This document shows positions 50,499 through 59,750 of a DNA stretch of 64,000 nucleotides, one piece after another. Each line of letters opens with the position of its first letter. Positions within the stretch are counted from its first letter, which is position 1. The notes beneath the pieces were generated by a model, which saw only the letters and a program-made list of their open reading frames with translations, was not told the DNA's origin and ran no database searches. The DNA is from UBA4582 sp964228885 (GTDB taxonomy: Bacteria > Pseudomonadota > Gammaproteobacteria > Pseudomonadales > Azotimanducaceae). The stretch spans positions 1 through 64,000 of the forward strand of contig CAXRCG010000081.1 of NCBI GenBank assembly GCA_964228885.1, in the 5' to 3' direction. A program made the translations under genes and the position numbers.

Positions 50499-52848
50499 TT
50501 TCTTCTCCTAGCGAGAGAGCATATTCAGCGCCCTGCGCATTTTGAATCTCACGAATGCAACGATAAACCTCTTCGCTCGTCGCTGGGGCATTCATCGTTG
50601 GGCTGAGCTTGTAGTCAGCAATACTTGCGCAAGCATCTCTTAATGCACACCAGGCAGAAATACCTAACATCAATGGCGGTTCACCGACTGCCTTCGAGCG
50701 ATAAATTGTGTCTTCAGTGTTCGCTTCATCATAGAGCGACACGTTGAATACTGGCGGTACATCATAAGCCGTGGGGATTTTGTAATTTGCCGGGCTATTT
50801 GATATCAAGTGCCCCTGCTCGTCCCACTTCAATTCTTCCGTGGTTAACCATCCCATACCCTGAATATACCCTCCCTCAATTTGCCCGATATCTAGGGCCG
50901 GGTTGAGGGATTCACCAACATCATGGAGTATGTCAACCTGCATGATTCGATATTCACCGGTCCTGATATCAACAATCACTTCGGTGGCCGCTGCACCATT
51001 GGCAAAATAGAAGAACGGCTGACCAGACTGGGTACCAAAGTCGAACGAAATTTTCGGCGTTTTATAGAACCCGGCTGCGGACAATTGGACTCTGGACATA
51101 TAAGCGAGCTTCACAATTTCAGCAAAGGCATAGTGCTCAGCGTTCACCTTGACGATGTCGTCTGAGATTGAAACCTCCGACTGTTCACATCCAAAATGCT
51201 CGCTACAAAATTTTATTAACCGAAACCTAATTTGGTTAACAGCCTCAAGCACAGCCATACCGTTGAGGTCAGTACCTGAAGATGCAGCCGTAGGAGAGGT
51301 ATTAGGCACCTTGTCTGTACGCGTTGCAGACACCTGAATTCGGTCAAGAGAAACGCCCATCGCTCTGGCAGCTACCTGCGCCACTTTGGTGTATAGCCCT
51401 TGCCCCATCTCCGTACCACCATGGTTCAAATGAATACTGCCATCGGTATACACGTGCACCAGCGCACCAGCCTGATTCAAGTGATTAGCCGTAAACGAAA
51501 TCCCGAATTTCACCGGCGTGAGCGCAAGGCCTTTTCTAAAATGCTTACCGTTGTTTGCCGCCACCCGGTTATAGCTGACGACATCATCACGTCGTGATCG
51601 ATAATCAGATGTATCTTCAAGCTGACCCACTAATCGTCCAAGCACATGCTGTTTAACGATCTGACCATAAGGCGTTCGATCCCTTCCCTTGCGATAAAGA
51701 TTCTTCTTGCGAACATCCAGCGGATCTTTACCCGTCTTTCTCGCAATATCTTCAATCATTGCCTCAGCGGCCATCATACCCTTCGGGCCGCCAAATCCTC
51801 TGAATGCAGTATTTGAGACCGTATTGGTCTTACAGCGAAAGCCTGTAATCGCAACATTTTCGTAGAAATAGCTGTTGTCCGCATGAAACATTGCTCGATC
51901 AACAATGCCTTCAGATAAATCAGGGGAATAACCACACATCGCCGCCAGATCCATCGTCACGCCATGGATAAGCCCATCATCATCAAAGCCCACTTCATAT
52001 TGATTCCAGAAATCATGACGTTTGCCGGTTTGTACCATATCGTCCTGACGAGGCATCCGAAATTTAACCGGCCGCTGATTCCTCCGGGCAAATATTGCTG
52101 CTGTACAAGCCAGCGCCGCAGCCTGCGACTCTTTGCCGCCAAAACCACCGCCCATTCTACGTACTTCAACCTGGACCCGGTTGAACTCTACCGCCAGTAC
52201 TCTAGCAACCAGTTTTTGAACTTCGGTCGGATGTTGGGACGAGCTAATAATGTGAACGCCTCGGTCTTCGGTTGGCATACAGTGACATATCTGACCTTCC
52301 AGGTAGAAATGCTCCTGGCCACGTACATATTGCTCTCCCTGAATGCGATGAGGCGCTTGTTCGATCGCTGCTCGGGCGTCACCCTGCACGAAACGTTTCT
52401 CTGGCAATACGAATAAGGTTTTTGTCATCGCATCCTGCGGGGTAATCGTCGCTTCAAGCACTTCGTACTCAATCACCGCAGCGTCAACTGACCGCTTGGC
52501 AATCTCTAAAGAAATCGCGGCGACGGCAAAAATCGGTTGACCTACCAACTCAACAACGCCGTTGGCTAACAAAGGATCGCCATTGTAGACAGCGCCAACG
52601 TCACCATCGCCGGGTATATCCGCGTAAGTAATTACATCAACCACACCGGGGACGCTACGCACCTTATCCAGCGACAATTTTTTGATGCGCGCATGCGCGT
52701 GTATAGACTTGCCCGTGGCCACATGAAGTTGATTCGGCCACTCAGGTAGATCGTCAATATATTCCGCCTGCCCAGTGACATGTTTCACTGCTGATTCGTG
52801 TTGCTGATTGAGACAACTTTCTTGATTGGCGTTAGACTTCATCGACAC
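50485..52848 (-). CDS. xdhB: Xanthine dehydrogenase, molybdopterin-binding subunit
   Basis: The 787-residue large subunit that binds the molybdopterin cofactor and oxidises hypoxanthine and xanthine to urate. GGGFGGKESQ (233-242) and FRGFGGPKGMMAAE are Moco-binding segments; the catalytic Glu723 is in KAVGEPPLML. TGQAEYIDDLPEW at the N-terminus and GTEMGQGLYTK are also characteristic. It overlaps xdhA by 17 bp. The two-subunit layout (FeS+FAD in XdhA, Moco in XdhB) is the standard proteobacterial form. Confidence 0.97.
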   Translation of the reverse strand: MSMKSNANQESCLNQQHESAVKHVTGQAEYIDDLPEWPNQLHVATGKSIHAHARIKKLSLDKVRSVPGVVDVITYADIPGDGDVGAVYNGDPLLANGVVELVGQPIFAVAAISLEIAKRSVDAAVIEYEVLEATITPQDAMTKTLFVLPEKRFVQGDARAAIEQAPHRIQGEQYVRGQEHFYLEGQICHCMPTEDRGVHIISSSQHPTEVQKLVARVLAVEFNRVQVEVRRMGGGFGGKESQAAALACTAAIFARRNQRPVKFRMPRQDDMVQTGKRHDFWNQYEVGFDDDGLIHGVTMDLAAMCGYSPDLSEGIVDRAMFHADNSYFYENVAITGFRCKTNTVSNTAFRGFGGPKGMMAAEAMIEDIARKTGKDPLDVRKKNLYRKGRDRTPYGQIVKQHVLGRLVGQLEDTSDYRSRRDDVVSYNRVAANNGKHFRKGLALTPVKFGISFTANHLNQAGALVHVYTDGSIHLNHGGTEMGQGLYTKVAQVAARAMGVSLDRIQVSATRTDKVPNTSPTAASSGTDLNGMAVLEAVNQIRFRLIKFCSEHFGCEQSEVSISDDIVKVNAEHYAFAEIVKLAYMSRVQLSAAGFYKTPKISFDFGTQSGQPFFYFANGAAATEVIVDIRTGEYRIMQVDILHDVGESLNPALDIGQIEGGYIQGMGWLTTEELKWDEQGHLISNSPANYKIPTAYDVPPVFNVSLYDEANTEDTIYRSKAVGEPPLMLGISAWCALRDACASIADYKLSPTMNAPATSEEVYRCIREIQNAQGAEYALSLGEENAKT

Positions 52849-54391
52849 CTCTCAAACCAAAATCTTTCAGCTCATCAACCCTCGGCAAAGATTCACCAAG
52901 ATACTCAAACAGGGCTCTCGATAACATTTCCGCTGACATTTCCGCCCTGAATGCGGCACTCGCACGAACATCCGTCATCGGTGTCAGGGTTTCAGTTAAT
53001 AAGCGACATGCTCGGTTGACCAGGTCCTCAGATAATTTTTCAGCTACTAGGAGTGCTTCGACAATCGGTACTCGAAGAGGAATGGCAGCCATACCGCCAA
53101 AAGCAACGCGTGCATGGATAAGTTGACCCTCATTTCCATCAAAACAAAAAGCACCCATGACTGATGAAATGTCGTCTTCCAGACGTTTCGAATGTTTATA
53201 AAAACGATGAAATCGGCGTGTTGATTGCGTGGGTATCCTAATCTCCGAGATGTACTGATGTGCCTGCAACCGCGTTTTTCGATAATCCAGATAGAAATCT
53301 GACAGCGCGATATGACTCTCAGTCGCAATCGCTTCGGGCGCACATGATCTAATCACGACATCGGCATCCCAAGCTAACAGAACAGGCGGTGTGTCAGCGA
53401 TCGGAGAAGCCGTACCAATATTCCCTCCGAGCGTGCCACAGTTTCTGATTTGCCTTGATCCAAGCCTACTTAACAGGTGAACAAATGCCGGTGACAGATC
53501 TTTGAACTGTTGTTCGATATCCGTATAAGTCACCGCCGCACCAATACTCAATTTACCGTCAGCTTCGGTCATAGCCAACAACTCAGGCACCCTCGTGACA
53601 TCAATCAGATGTTGATACGTCCGCCACCGCTGTGTAATTTCCAGCGCAAAGTCAGTACACCCGGCAACTATTGCTTTGTTACCCAGACGACCAACCAGTG
53701 CATCAAGCGCTGCAAGCGAACGTGGTCGATAGTAATTAGCCTCACCAGCTGCTTCTGCTTCCGAACTGATAGGATGCGGTGGCCTCAAAATTTCATTTGA
53801 GACTTCGTCATCAACCGCGTCACCGACAGCGTTAATGTCGCTGCCGGTTAACACACTGACGCCCGCTTCAATAATAGGTCGGTATCCTGTGCAACGGCAA
53901 AGATTGCCTGAAATTGCATCGAGCACCTTCATTCTCGCATCATCTAGCTCAAGTCGCGCTTTGCGCCCGCTCGCCTGCTCAGCCACGGCTGCTAGCGACA
54001 TAACAAAGCCGGGCGTACAGAAACCACACTGCGAACCGTGACAATCGACCATCGCGCGTTGAACTGGGTGAAGTTGTTGTTGATTTTCATTCGTTTTCTT
54101 TGCGAGCCCTTCAACGGTCACCAAATGCTTGTTTGCAAGTGACCCGGCGAGACTAATGCAGGCATTTATTGCACGATACTCCAAGACTCCATCATTATTC
54201 GCTTCCCCAATCATCACGGTGCAAGCACCACAATCACCGGATGCACACCCCTCTTTGGTGCCGACCAAACCCCGCTTGCGCAACATCTTTAATATGGTTG
54301 TATCCGGTGCCGACCTAGTCTCAAGATGATCAGACCCTGCTGAATCAACAATATCCAAGCTGACGGGCTTGTTGTTTAACATGAATTCCAC
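52832..54391 (-). CDS. xdhA: Xanthine dehydrogenase, 2Fe-2S/FAD subunit
   Basis: The 519-residue small subunit. Cluster ligands are in KEGCASGDCGACTVM (Cys49, Cys54, Cys57), QCGFCTPGFVMS and GNLCRCTGYRP, with the FAD domain from about 205 (IVAGCTDFALEITQ, LGGNIGTASPIADTPP). It transfers electrons from the Moco subunit to NAD. GTG 54391 has AGGA 7 bases upstream; ATG 54382 is an alternative. It is the first gene of the long purine operon, divergent from a TetR-type regulator. Confidence 0.96.
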   Translation of the reverse strand: MEFMLNNKPVSLDIVDSAGSDHLETRSAPDTTILKMLRKRGLVGTKEGCASGDCGACTVMIGEANNDGVLEYRAINACISLAGSLANKHLVTVEGLAKKTNENQQQLHPVQRAMVDCHGSQCGFCTPGFVMSLAAVAEQASGRKARLELDDARMKVLDAISGNLCRCTGYRPIIEAGVSVLTGSDINAVGDAVDDEVSNEILRPPHPISSEAEAAGEANYYRPRSLAALDALVGRLGNKAIVAGCTDFALEITQRWRTYQHLIDVTRVPELLAMTEADGKLSIGAAVTYTDIEQQFKDLSPAFVHLLSRLGSRQIRNCGTLGGNIGTASPIADTPPVLLAWDADVVIRSCAPEAIATESHIALSDFYLDYRKTRLQAHQYISEIRIPTQSTRRFHRFYKHSKRLEDDISSVMGAFCFDGNEGQLIHARVAFGGMAAIPLRVPIVEALLVAEKLSEDLVNRACRLLTETLTPMTDVRASAAFRAEMSAEMLSRALFEYLGESLPRVDELKDFGLRGVDEV

Positions 54392-54437
54392 GGGGAATTC
54401 CTCATACTAAATGAAGACTTTTATATTTATATAATTT

Positions 54438-54455
54438 ACTGTCTATGTCGACAGT
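54438..54455. promoter_or_regulatory. Candidate operator 1: ACTGTC-N6-GACAGT
   Basis: A perfect 6-bp inverted repeat with a 6-bp spacer inside the 189-bp xdhA/tetR divergent region, 47-64 bp upstream of xdhA. Its left flank TTTACTGTCT recurs at operator 2. The likely binder is the adjacent TetR-type regulator. The sequence differs from the E. coli RutR consensus, which centres on TTGACCA/TGGTCAA. Confidence 0.55.
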
Positions 54456-54531
54456 TTTATGACACAAGAAGGAATATTTGCATTATTCCGCGTTATTTAA
54501 GCATTATTTGCACTTTATTAAGAGATACTTT

Positions 54532-54547
54532 ACTGTCTTATTAGTCA
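54532..54547. promoter_or_regulatory. Candidate operator 2: ACTGTC-N6-GTCA
   Basis: A second copy of TTTACTGTCT with a weaker right half (GTCA), in the same orientation as operator 1 and about 94 bp away, ending 33 bp upstream of the TetR-type ATG. It suits autoregulation of that gene. Confidence 0.45.
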
Positions 54548-54580
54548 AAATTAACAATATTGTATCCTTAAACGTCCTCT

Positions 54581-55213
54581 ATGACTGAAACCGAACCTCA
54601 AAAATCCGGCACGATTCGAGATCGTCAATATCAGGCGATTATCGATGCAGCGATCGAAGAATTCAGTCGCCATGGATTCCGCGCAACAAGCGTTCAGGCA
54701 ATTTCAGACCGGGTTGGCACTTCTAAAGCTAACGTTCACTATTACTTCAAGAATAAAGAAACCTTGTATAGCAAAGTGCTGGACCACATTGTTGTCCTCT
54801 GGAACTCATCATTCGACCAGATTCGGGCAGATGAGGAACCTGCGGTTGCCCTTGAGCGTATGATCAGAGCAAAAGTGCGCCTTTCTTACACCCACGCCAG
54901 CGCTTCACGGCTGTTTGCAAACGAAATTTTACAGGGCGCAGTTCACCTTGGAAATTATCTTCGTCACACGCAGCGTCAGTGGGTAAAGAACAAGGTCAGC
55001 ATTATTCAATCCTGGATCGACAGCGGCAAGATGGACCCAGTCGATCCGGCGCACCTGATATTCCTCATCTGGTCCTCAACGCAGCACTATGCTGACTTCG
55101 AAACACAGGTGCTCACGATTCTCAATCGTGCAGAATACGAAGAAGAGATGATCGATGCCATCGCGGAGTTCCTTTGCCAAGTCATATTGAAAGGCTGCGG
55201 TCTGAGAGATTAA
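54581..55213 (+). CDS. TetR-family regulator, RutR-like
   Basis: A 210-residue repressor. The N-terminal helix-turn-helix is about 35-62 (TSVQAISDRVGTSKANVHYYF). The C-terminal ligand domain contains LIWSSTQHYADFETQV, the marker of the RutR branch, whose E. coli member binds uracil or thymine and controls pyrimidine and purine catabolism. Here it is divergent from xdhA and heads a plus-strand set of hydrolases and transporters, so it probably controls the purine locus, with a purine (for instance urate, xanthine or a nucleobase) as inducer. Candidate operators lie between the two genes. Confidence 0.9.
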   Translation: MTETEPQKSGTIRDRQYQAIIDAAIEEFSRHGFRATSVQAISDRVGTSKANVHYYFKNKETLYSKVLDHIVVLWNSSFDQIRADEEPAVALERMIRAKVRLSYTHASASRLFANEILQGAVHLGNYLRHTQRQWVKNKVSIIQSWIDSGKMDPVDPAHLIFLIWSSTQHYADFETQVLTILNRAEYEEEMIDAIAEFLCQVILKGCGLRD

Positions 55214-55297
55214 ATTGCAATCAACTGCTCGATAGGTAATGGTGACTTTTAACACTGGCGCCAGACAATTATTCCGCACTTTGCAACGGGAATTAAA

Positions 55298-56680
55298 ATG
55301 AACCGTTTTATCTTTATCACCCTTCGGGAAACCAACAATACAGCCTGTGCAATACGCGAGTCAGCGCTGAGCGCCGCGATGATTACTTCATTGATGTGCC
55401 TACAACTCGCGTTTTCTACAGCAACTTTCGCAGCCAACGACACGAGCACAAAGAAACCCTTTGAGTTGCAAGCGGGCTATAAGCAGGAAATTCAAAAGAT
55501 CAAATCAGATGAAAAAGTCAGCAAAGCGCTTGCCTATGTCGCAACTGTTGTCGAACGTGCGGAAAGAGAACTGATTGAAATTACTGAGATCCCAGCCCCC
55601 CCTTTCAAAGAGACTGCTCGAGCACAGCGGTTTGCCGAAATGCTGAGAGATGCTGGCCTTACCGACGTCACGATTGACGAAGTAGGTAATGTCGTCGGGC
55701 GCCGCGCTGGCACGCTGGGGAAACGGACGATTGCCTATAGTGGTCATCTTGATACCGTATTTCCCGAAGGCACCGACGTCACCGTTAAACATAGAGATGG
55801 TAAGATGTATGCCCCGGGTATCGGCGACAACGCCCGCGGACTCATTGCTGTGCTCGATGTACTACGCGGCATTCAGCATGCAAATATCAAGACAGAGGCA
55901 GACATCTTGATTATTGGCAATGTCGGCGAAGAAGGGCTCGGAGATTTACGCGGCGTAAAACATCTTTTCAGAGATGGCGCACCAAGCATTGATTCATTGA
56001 TTGCAATTGACGGCGGCGACGCCCGACGAATCGTATATGGCGGCGTGGGATCACATCGCTACAAAGTCACTTTCAGAGGTCCCGGCGGGCACTCGTGGGG
56101 CCACTTTGGACTACCCAACCCTCACCATGCACTGGGCCGAGCCATTACAAATTTTGCAAACACCGCTCCACAAGTATTATCTAGCGGTTCAAAAACAAGT
56201 TACAGCGTGGGACGCATTGGCGGCGGGACATCAATCAACTCTATCGCTTTCGAATCTTGGATGGAAGTTGACATGCGCTCCGGGGATCAGACCAAGCTTG
56301 ACGAGATCGACAAAGTATTTCAGGTAGCCGTTCACAAAGCCCTTGATCAGGAAAACAAGGCCAAGCTAGGTGGCAATGATCTAACGGTTGATATTGAACG
56401 CGTGGGGAAACGCCCTGCCGCACAGGGAAATAAAAGTGCAGCACTGGTGCAGCGTGCAATCGCCGCCACCCTGGCGATGGGGGTAGAACCATCCCTGGCA
56501 ATCGCGTCAACGGATGCAAACCTGCCAATATCTATGGGGATACCGGCTGTTACTATGAGTCGCGGCGGTATCAGCGGGCGCGCGCACGCACTCGATGAGT
56601 GGTGGCAAGATGAGAAAGCCTACGTTTCGGTTCAGATCGGCATTTTAACCTTGTTGGCAGAAGCCGGCTTAGCAAACTAG
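55298..56680 (+). CDS. Exported M20-family metallohydrolase
   Basis: A 460-residue M20 peptidase/amidohydrolase. Zinc-site residues are His150 (SGHLDTVFPEG), Asp177 (GIGDNARG), Glu211/212 (GEEGLG), Asp in ASTDANLP and His in RAHALDEW; the dimerisation insert contains RGPGGHSWGHFG. A hydrophobic export signal lies at about 28-45 (MITSLMCLQLAFSTATFAA); ATG 55379 may be the true start, but 55298 has GGGA at good spacing. It follows the tetR-type gene by 84 bp. The family includes peptidase T and allantoate or ureidoglycolate amidohydrolases, but the exported location makes a purine role uncertain. Confidence 0.85.
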   Translation: MNRFIFITLRETNNTACAIRESALSAAMITSLMCLQLAFSTATFAANDTSTKKPFELQAGYKQEIQKIKSDEKVSKALAYVATVVERAERELIEITEIPAPPFKETARAQRFAEMLRDAGLTDVTIDEVGNVVGRRAGTLGKRTIAYSGHLDTVFPEGTDVTVKHRDGKMYAPGIGDNARGLIAVLDVLRGIQHANIKTEADILIIGNVGEEGLGDLRGVKHLFRDGAPSIDSLIAIDGGDARRIVYGGVGSHRYKVTFRGPGGHSWGHFGLPNPHHALGRAITNFANTAPQVLSSGSKTSYSVGRIGGGTSINSIAFESWMEVDMRSGDQTKLDEIDKVFQVAVHKALDQENKAKLGGNDLTVDIERVGKRPAAQGNKSAALVQRAIAATLAMGVEPSLAIASTDANLPISMGIPAVTMSRGGISGRAHALDEWWQDEKAYVSVQIGILTLLAEAGLAN

Positions 56681-56885
56681 GGATAAACACAGCTGCGAAA
56701 GCCGTGGAGCGAGGCCGCGTTTCGTAGCAACAATCCCCCCCCTGCTCAAAGCCAGCAACAAACATAAGTTCCCCGTAGAACCTTGAGACCTAACAGTGCC
56801 TGTGATCGCAAAGCCAAACCTCTGGGACTCTGAATCAGAATAGGCTACCCTGAAACTTCTTTTGAGGACGTTTGACCGTAAGTAT

Positions 56886-58085
56886 ATGAGTTATCGTTGG
56901 TACATTGTCGCTACAACCCTTGTAAACCAAGCGATCAGTGTCGGCATTCTCATTTACTGCTTTGCGCTATTCGCTGTACCCTGGCTGGAGCAATATTCCG
57001 TCAGTCGCGGTACTGCAATGCTGGCTATTTTCTCGCTGCAACTTGTCGCAGGGCTTTCCAGCCCATTGCTCGGACGACTACTTGATCAGTATCCAATAAA
57101 AAATTTGGTCATCATTGGCGCAACCTGCATAAGCACGGGTTTGCTGACGCTATCACAGGCAACCCATTTCTGGCAGGTTGCACTTTGTTACGCCACCCTG
57201 CTACCCATAGGCATGGTACTTTGCGGCACCCTAGCCTCTCAATCTCTCGTCAGCAAATGGTTTTCTTCGGACCGCAGCATGGCGCTAGGTATCTCCGCAA
57301 TGGGCACGTCTATCGGCGGCTTCATTTTACCCTTTGTCACCGTTTGGCTTTTTGACAGCTATGATGTTGAGACGACACTCATTGCTCTGGCCATATTGTC
57401 ATTTGCCGTATTGGTTCCCTTGAACTTGGTCGTACTTAGGGCTCACCCCCCCACAGCACCAGCGCCAGCAGAAAACACGGCGAGTCTGAACACAAAAAAC
57501 TGGACGAGCTCAGCGATTCTGACAACGCGTACATTTTGGATTCCAGTACTCGGTTTCATACCTGTGAACGCAGCTTTCGGTGGGGTTCAGTTCAACTTAG
57601 GCGCGTACGTTGGAGATCTAGGATTCGAGCAGCAAATAGCCGCGCAACTTATCTCTGTTACTTCAATCAGTATGATCGCCGGAAAGTTCATTTTCGGCAG
57701 CCTGGGCGACAAAGTTGATCATCGAAAACTTTACTGGCTGATGTCTGTGGCACTCGGACTATCACTCTTTTTATATCAGGGCGCTCCTAATAGGATCGAA
57801 CTCACCCTAGCAGCCACGCTACAAGGTCTGGCGACAGGCGGCATGCTCCCTATGATGGGCATTATGTACGCCAGCCGGTTTGGCACCCTATCATTCGGTA
57901 AAGTCCTAGGATTCGTTAATCTGTTTCTCATGATAGGTAGCTTTGGATCTCTCTTCAGTGGTTGGATATTCGACACCTTGCAAAGTTATGACTACGCATT
58001 CTGGACATTTTTCATACTGCTTGTGCCAGCAGCGATTGCCATGAAATGGTTGCCCGCACCGGCAAATCAAAGTGTGTCTCACTAG
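56886..58085 (+). CDS. MFS transporter, OFA/MCT-like
   Basis: A 399-residue, 12-helix carrier with the monocarboxylate/oxalate-formate antiporter look: MSYRWYIVATTLVNQAISVG at the start, SSPLLGRLLDQYPIKNLVIIG, FSSDRSMALGISAMGTSIGGFILP and GKFIFGSLGDKVDHRKLYWL. ATG 56886 matches the usual N-terminus; TTG 56862 is an alternative. It lies between the M20 gene and 8-oxoguanine deaminase, so it may carry a degradation product such as a carboxylate, or a purine-related acid. Confidence 0.88.
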   Translation: MSYRWYIVATTLVNQAISVGILIYCFALFAVPWLEQYSVSRGTAMLAIFSLQLVAGLSSPLLGRLLDQYPIKNLVIIGATCISTGLLTLSQATHFWQVALCYATLLPIGMVLCGTLASQSLVSKWFSSDRSMALGISAMGTSIGGFILPFVTVWLFDSYDVETTLIALAILSFAVLVPLNLVVLRAHPPTAPAPAENTASLNTKNWTSSAILTTRTFWIPVLGFIPVNAAFGGVQFNLGAYVGDLGFEQQIAAQLISVTSISMIAGKFIFGSLGDKVDHRKLYWLMSVALGLSLFLYQGAPNRIELTLAATLQGLATGGMLPMMGIMYASRFGTLSFGKVLGFVNLFLMIGSFGSLFSGWIFDTLQSYDYAFWTFFILLVPAAIAMKWLPAPANQSVSH

Positions 58086-58267
58086 ATGAATAGGACAAGC
58101 CTAAATCAGGCCTACGAGTAAACCATTTGACTCCAAGACCAATGTCGATCAAGCCGCTGATGGGCGCATTGCTGCAAACAAATTGACGCAACAACAAACA
58201 TTCAGCCATAAAAAAAATAGTCACATATCTGTGTCAGGGCCAGCCCCGGGTAAAGTATAATTCAGCG

Positions 58268-59638
58268 ATGGATAAAGCTGAAAGAAGCACTTGGATTAAG
58301 AATCCGCTTAAAGTCTGGACTGGAAATCAACAGCGCTCGACTCACAGCGCCGATGGCGGCATTGTGGTATTAGGCGACCAGATTGTTGAACTCGTGCCTC
58401 AAGGCGCCACGCCCACGCGCAACATCCACAACACACTGGACGCATCGGGATGTGTTGTTATACCGGGACTCATCAACTGTCATCACCATTTTTATCAAAC
58501 GCTAACACGCGCATTCCCCGGCGCCCTGAATAAAGAACTGTTCGATTGGCTGGTCAGTCTCTATCCCGTCTGGGCGAATCTCACCGAAGAGGCAATCTCA
58601 GTTTCCTCGGAGCTGGCGTTGACAGAAATGTTGCTGTCGGGCTGCACAACCGCTGCGGATCACCACTATGTATTTAACGACAAAACCCAGAATGCAATTG
58701 ACCAGCAAGTCGAAGCAGCCGAAAAAGTTGGTATGCGGGTCTTGCTAACCCGGGGTTCTATGAGCCTTGGAAAAGATGAGGGCGGCTTGCCACCGAACGA
58801 GGTTGTTCAAACTGCTGATAAAATTCTGCAGGACAGCGAACGACTCATCAATGCATATCACCAACAGCATGCTGGCGCGATGGTGCAAATTGCGCTTGCG
58901 CCCTGCTCACCCTTTTCCGTTACGACCGACTTGATGAAGGACAGCGCCTCCCTAGCACGTGAACATGGTGTTCAACTACACACCCACCTCGCGGAGACTG
59001 AAGATGAAAATGCATTTTGTCTCGACATGTTCGGACTACGCCCACTGGATTATTTGGAGTCAGTTGGCTGGCTCTCCGATGATGTCTGGCTCGCTCATGG
59101 CATCCATTTTAATGATCAAGAAATTACCAGATTAGGCAAGGCCAAAACTGCGATATCCCACTGTCCGAGTTCAAACATGGTACTAGCATCAGGGCTTTGC
59201 CCCGCAAAAGACCTGCAGCGGGCAGGCAGCGCTGTTGGACTTGGTGTCGACGGCTCTGCATCAAATGATTGCTCAAATCTGATGCAAGAAGTTCGCCAAG
59301 CATTCATGCTGCAGCGCCTAAAATATGGTTCGTCTGAATTCACACACCTGGATGCACTTCACCTTGGCACAAAAGGTGGCGCTGAATTAATGCGCCGGAC
59401 AGACATCGGTGAATTGGCTGTCGGCAAACAAGCGGACATCGCGATTTTTAATTTGGATGAAGCTCGATTTGCCGGTGCGGGTGATCCATTGGCTGCTCTG
59501 GTACTCTGCGGCGCGCATAGGGCCGAGCATGTGATGGTTAGCGGTGAGTGGCGTGTCAGTCACGGAGAACTTGTGAGCGGGGATTTAACTGCGCTAATAG
59601 AAAAACAACGCGCCGTTGCGGTCGCTCTGACCTCTTAG
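58268..59638 (+). CDS. 8-oxoguanine deaminase (amidohydrolase superfamily)
   Basis: A 456-residue zinc amidohydrolase most like the 8-oxoguanine deaminase group (PA0142 type). Metal ligands are His72 and His74 (GLINCHHHFYQTLTRAF), His238/240 (HTHLAETEDE), His277 (AHGIH) and Asp328 (GVDGSASND). The enzyme turns 8-oxoguanine into urate and ammonia, feeding PuuD directly. Atrazine chlorohydrolase-like and cytosine-deaminase-like relatives are the main alternatives. It is the fourth plus-strand gene after the TetR-type gene. Confidence 0.88.
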   Translation: MDKAERSTWIKNPLKVWTGNQQRSTHSADGGIVVLGDQIVELVPQGATPTRNIHNTLDASGCVVIPGLINCHHHFYQTLTRAFPGALNKELFDWLVSLYPVWANLTEEAISVSSELALTEMLLSGCTTAADHHYVFNDKTQNAIDQQVEAAEKVGMRVLLTRGSMSLGKDEGGLPPNEVVQTADKILQDSERLINAYHQQHAGAMVQIALAPCSPFSVTTDLMKDSASLAREHGVQLHTHLAETEDENAFCLDMFGLRPLDYLESVGWLSDDVWLAHGIHFNDQEITRLGKAKTAISHCPSSNMVLASGLCPAKDLQRAGSAVGLGVDGSASNDCSNLMQEVRQAFMLQRLKYGSSEFTHLDALHLGTKGGAELMRRTDIGELAVGKQADIAIFNLDEARFAGAGDPLAALVLCGAHRAEHVMVSGEWRVSHGELVSGDLTALIEKQRAVAVALTS

Positions 59639-59750
59639 TCCGGGCTTTACACGTCGGGTAAATTAATTTCCATTCTTATCCGAGGCTTTTCGACCGTCGA
59701 TGTATTCATACTATTTTTTGCAAACTTCTCAACGTTGAAATAATGTAGCC

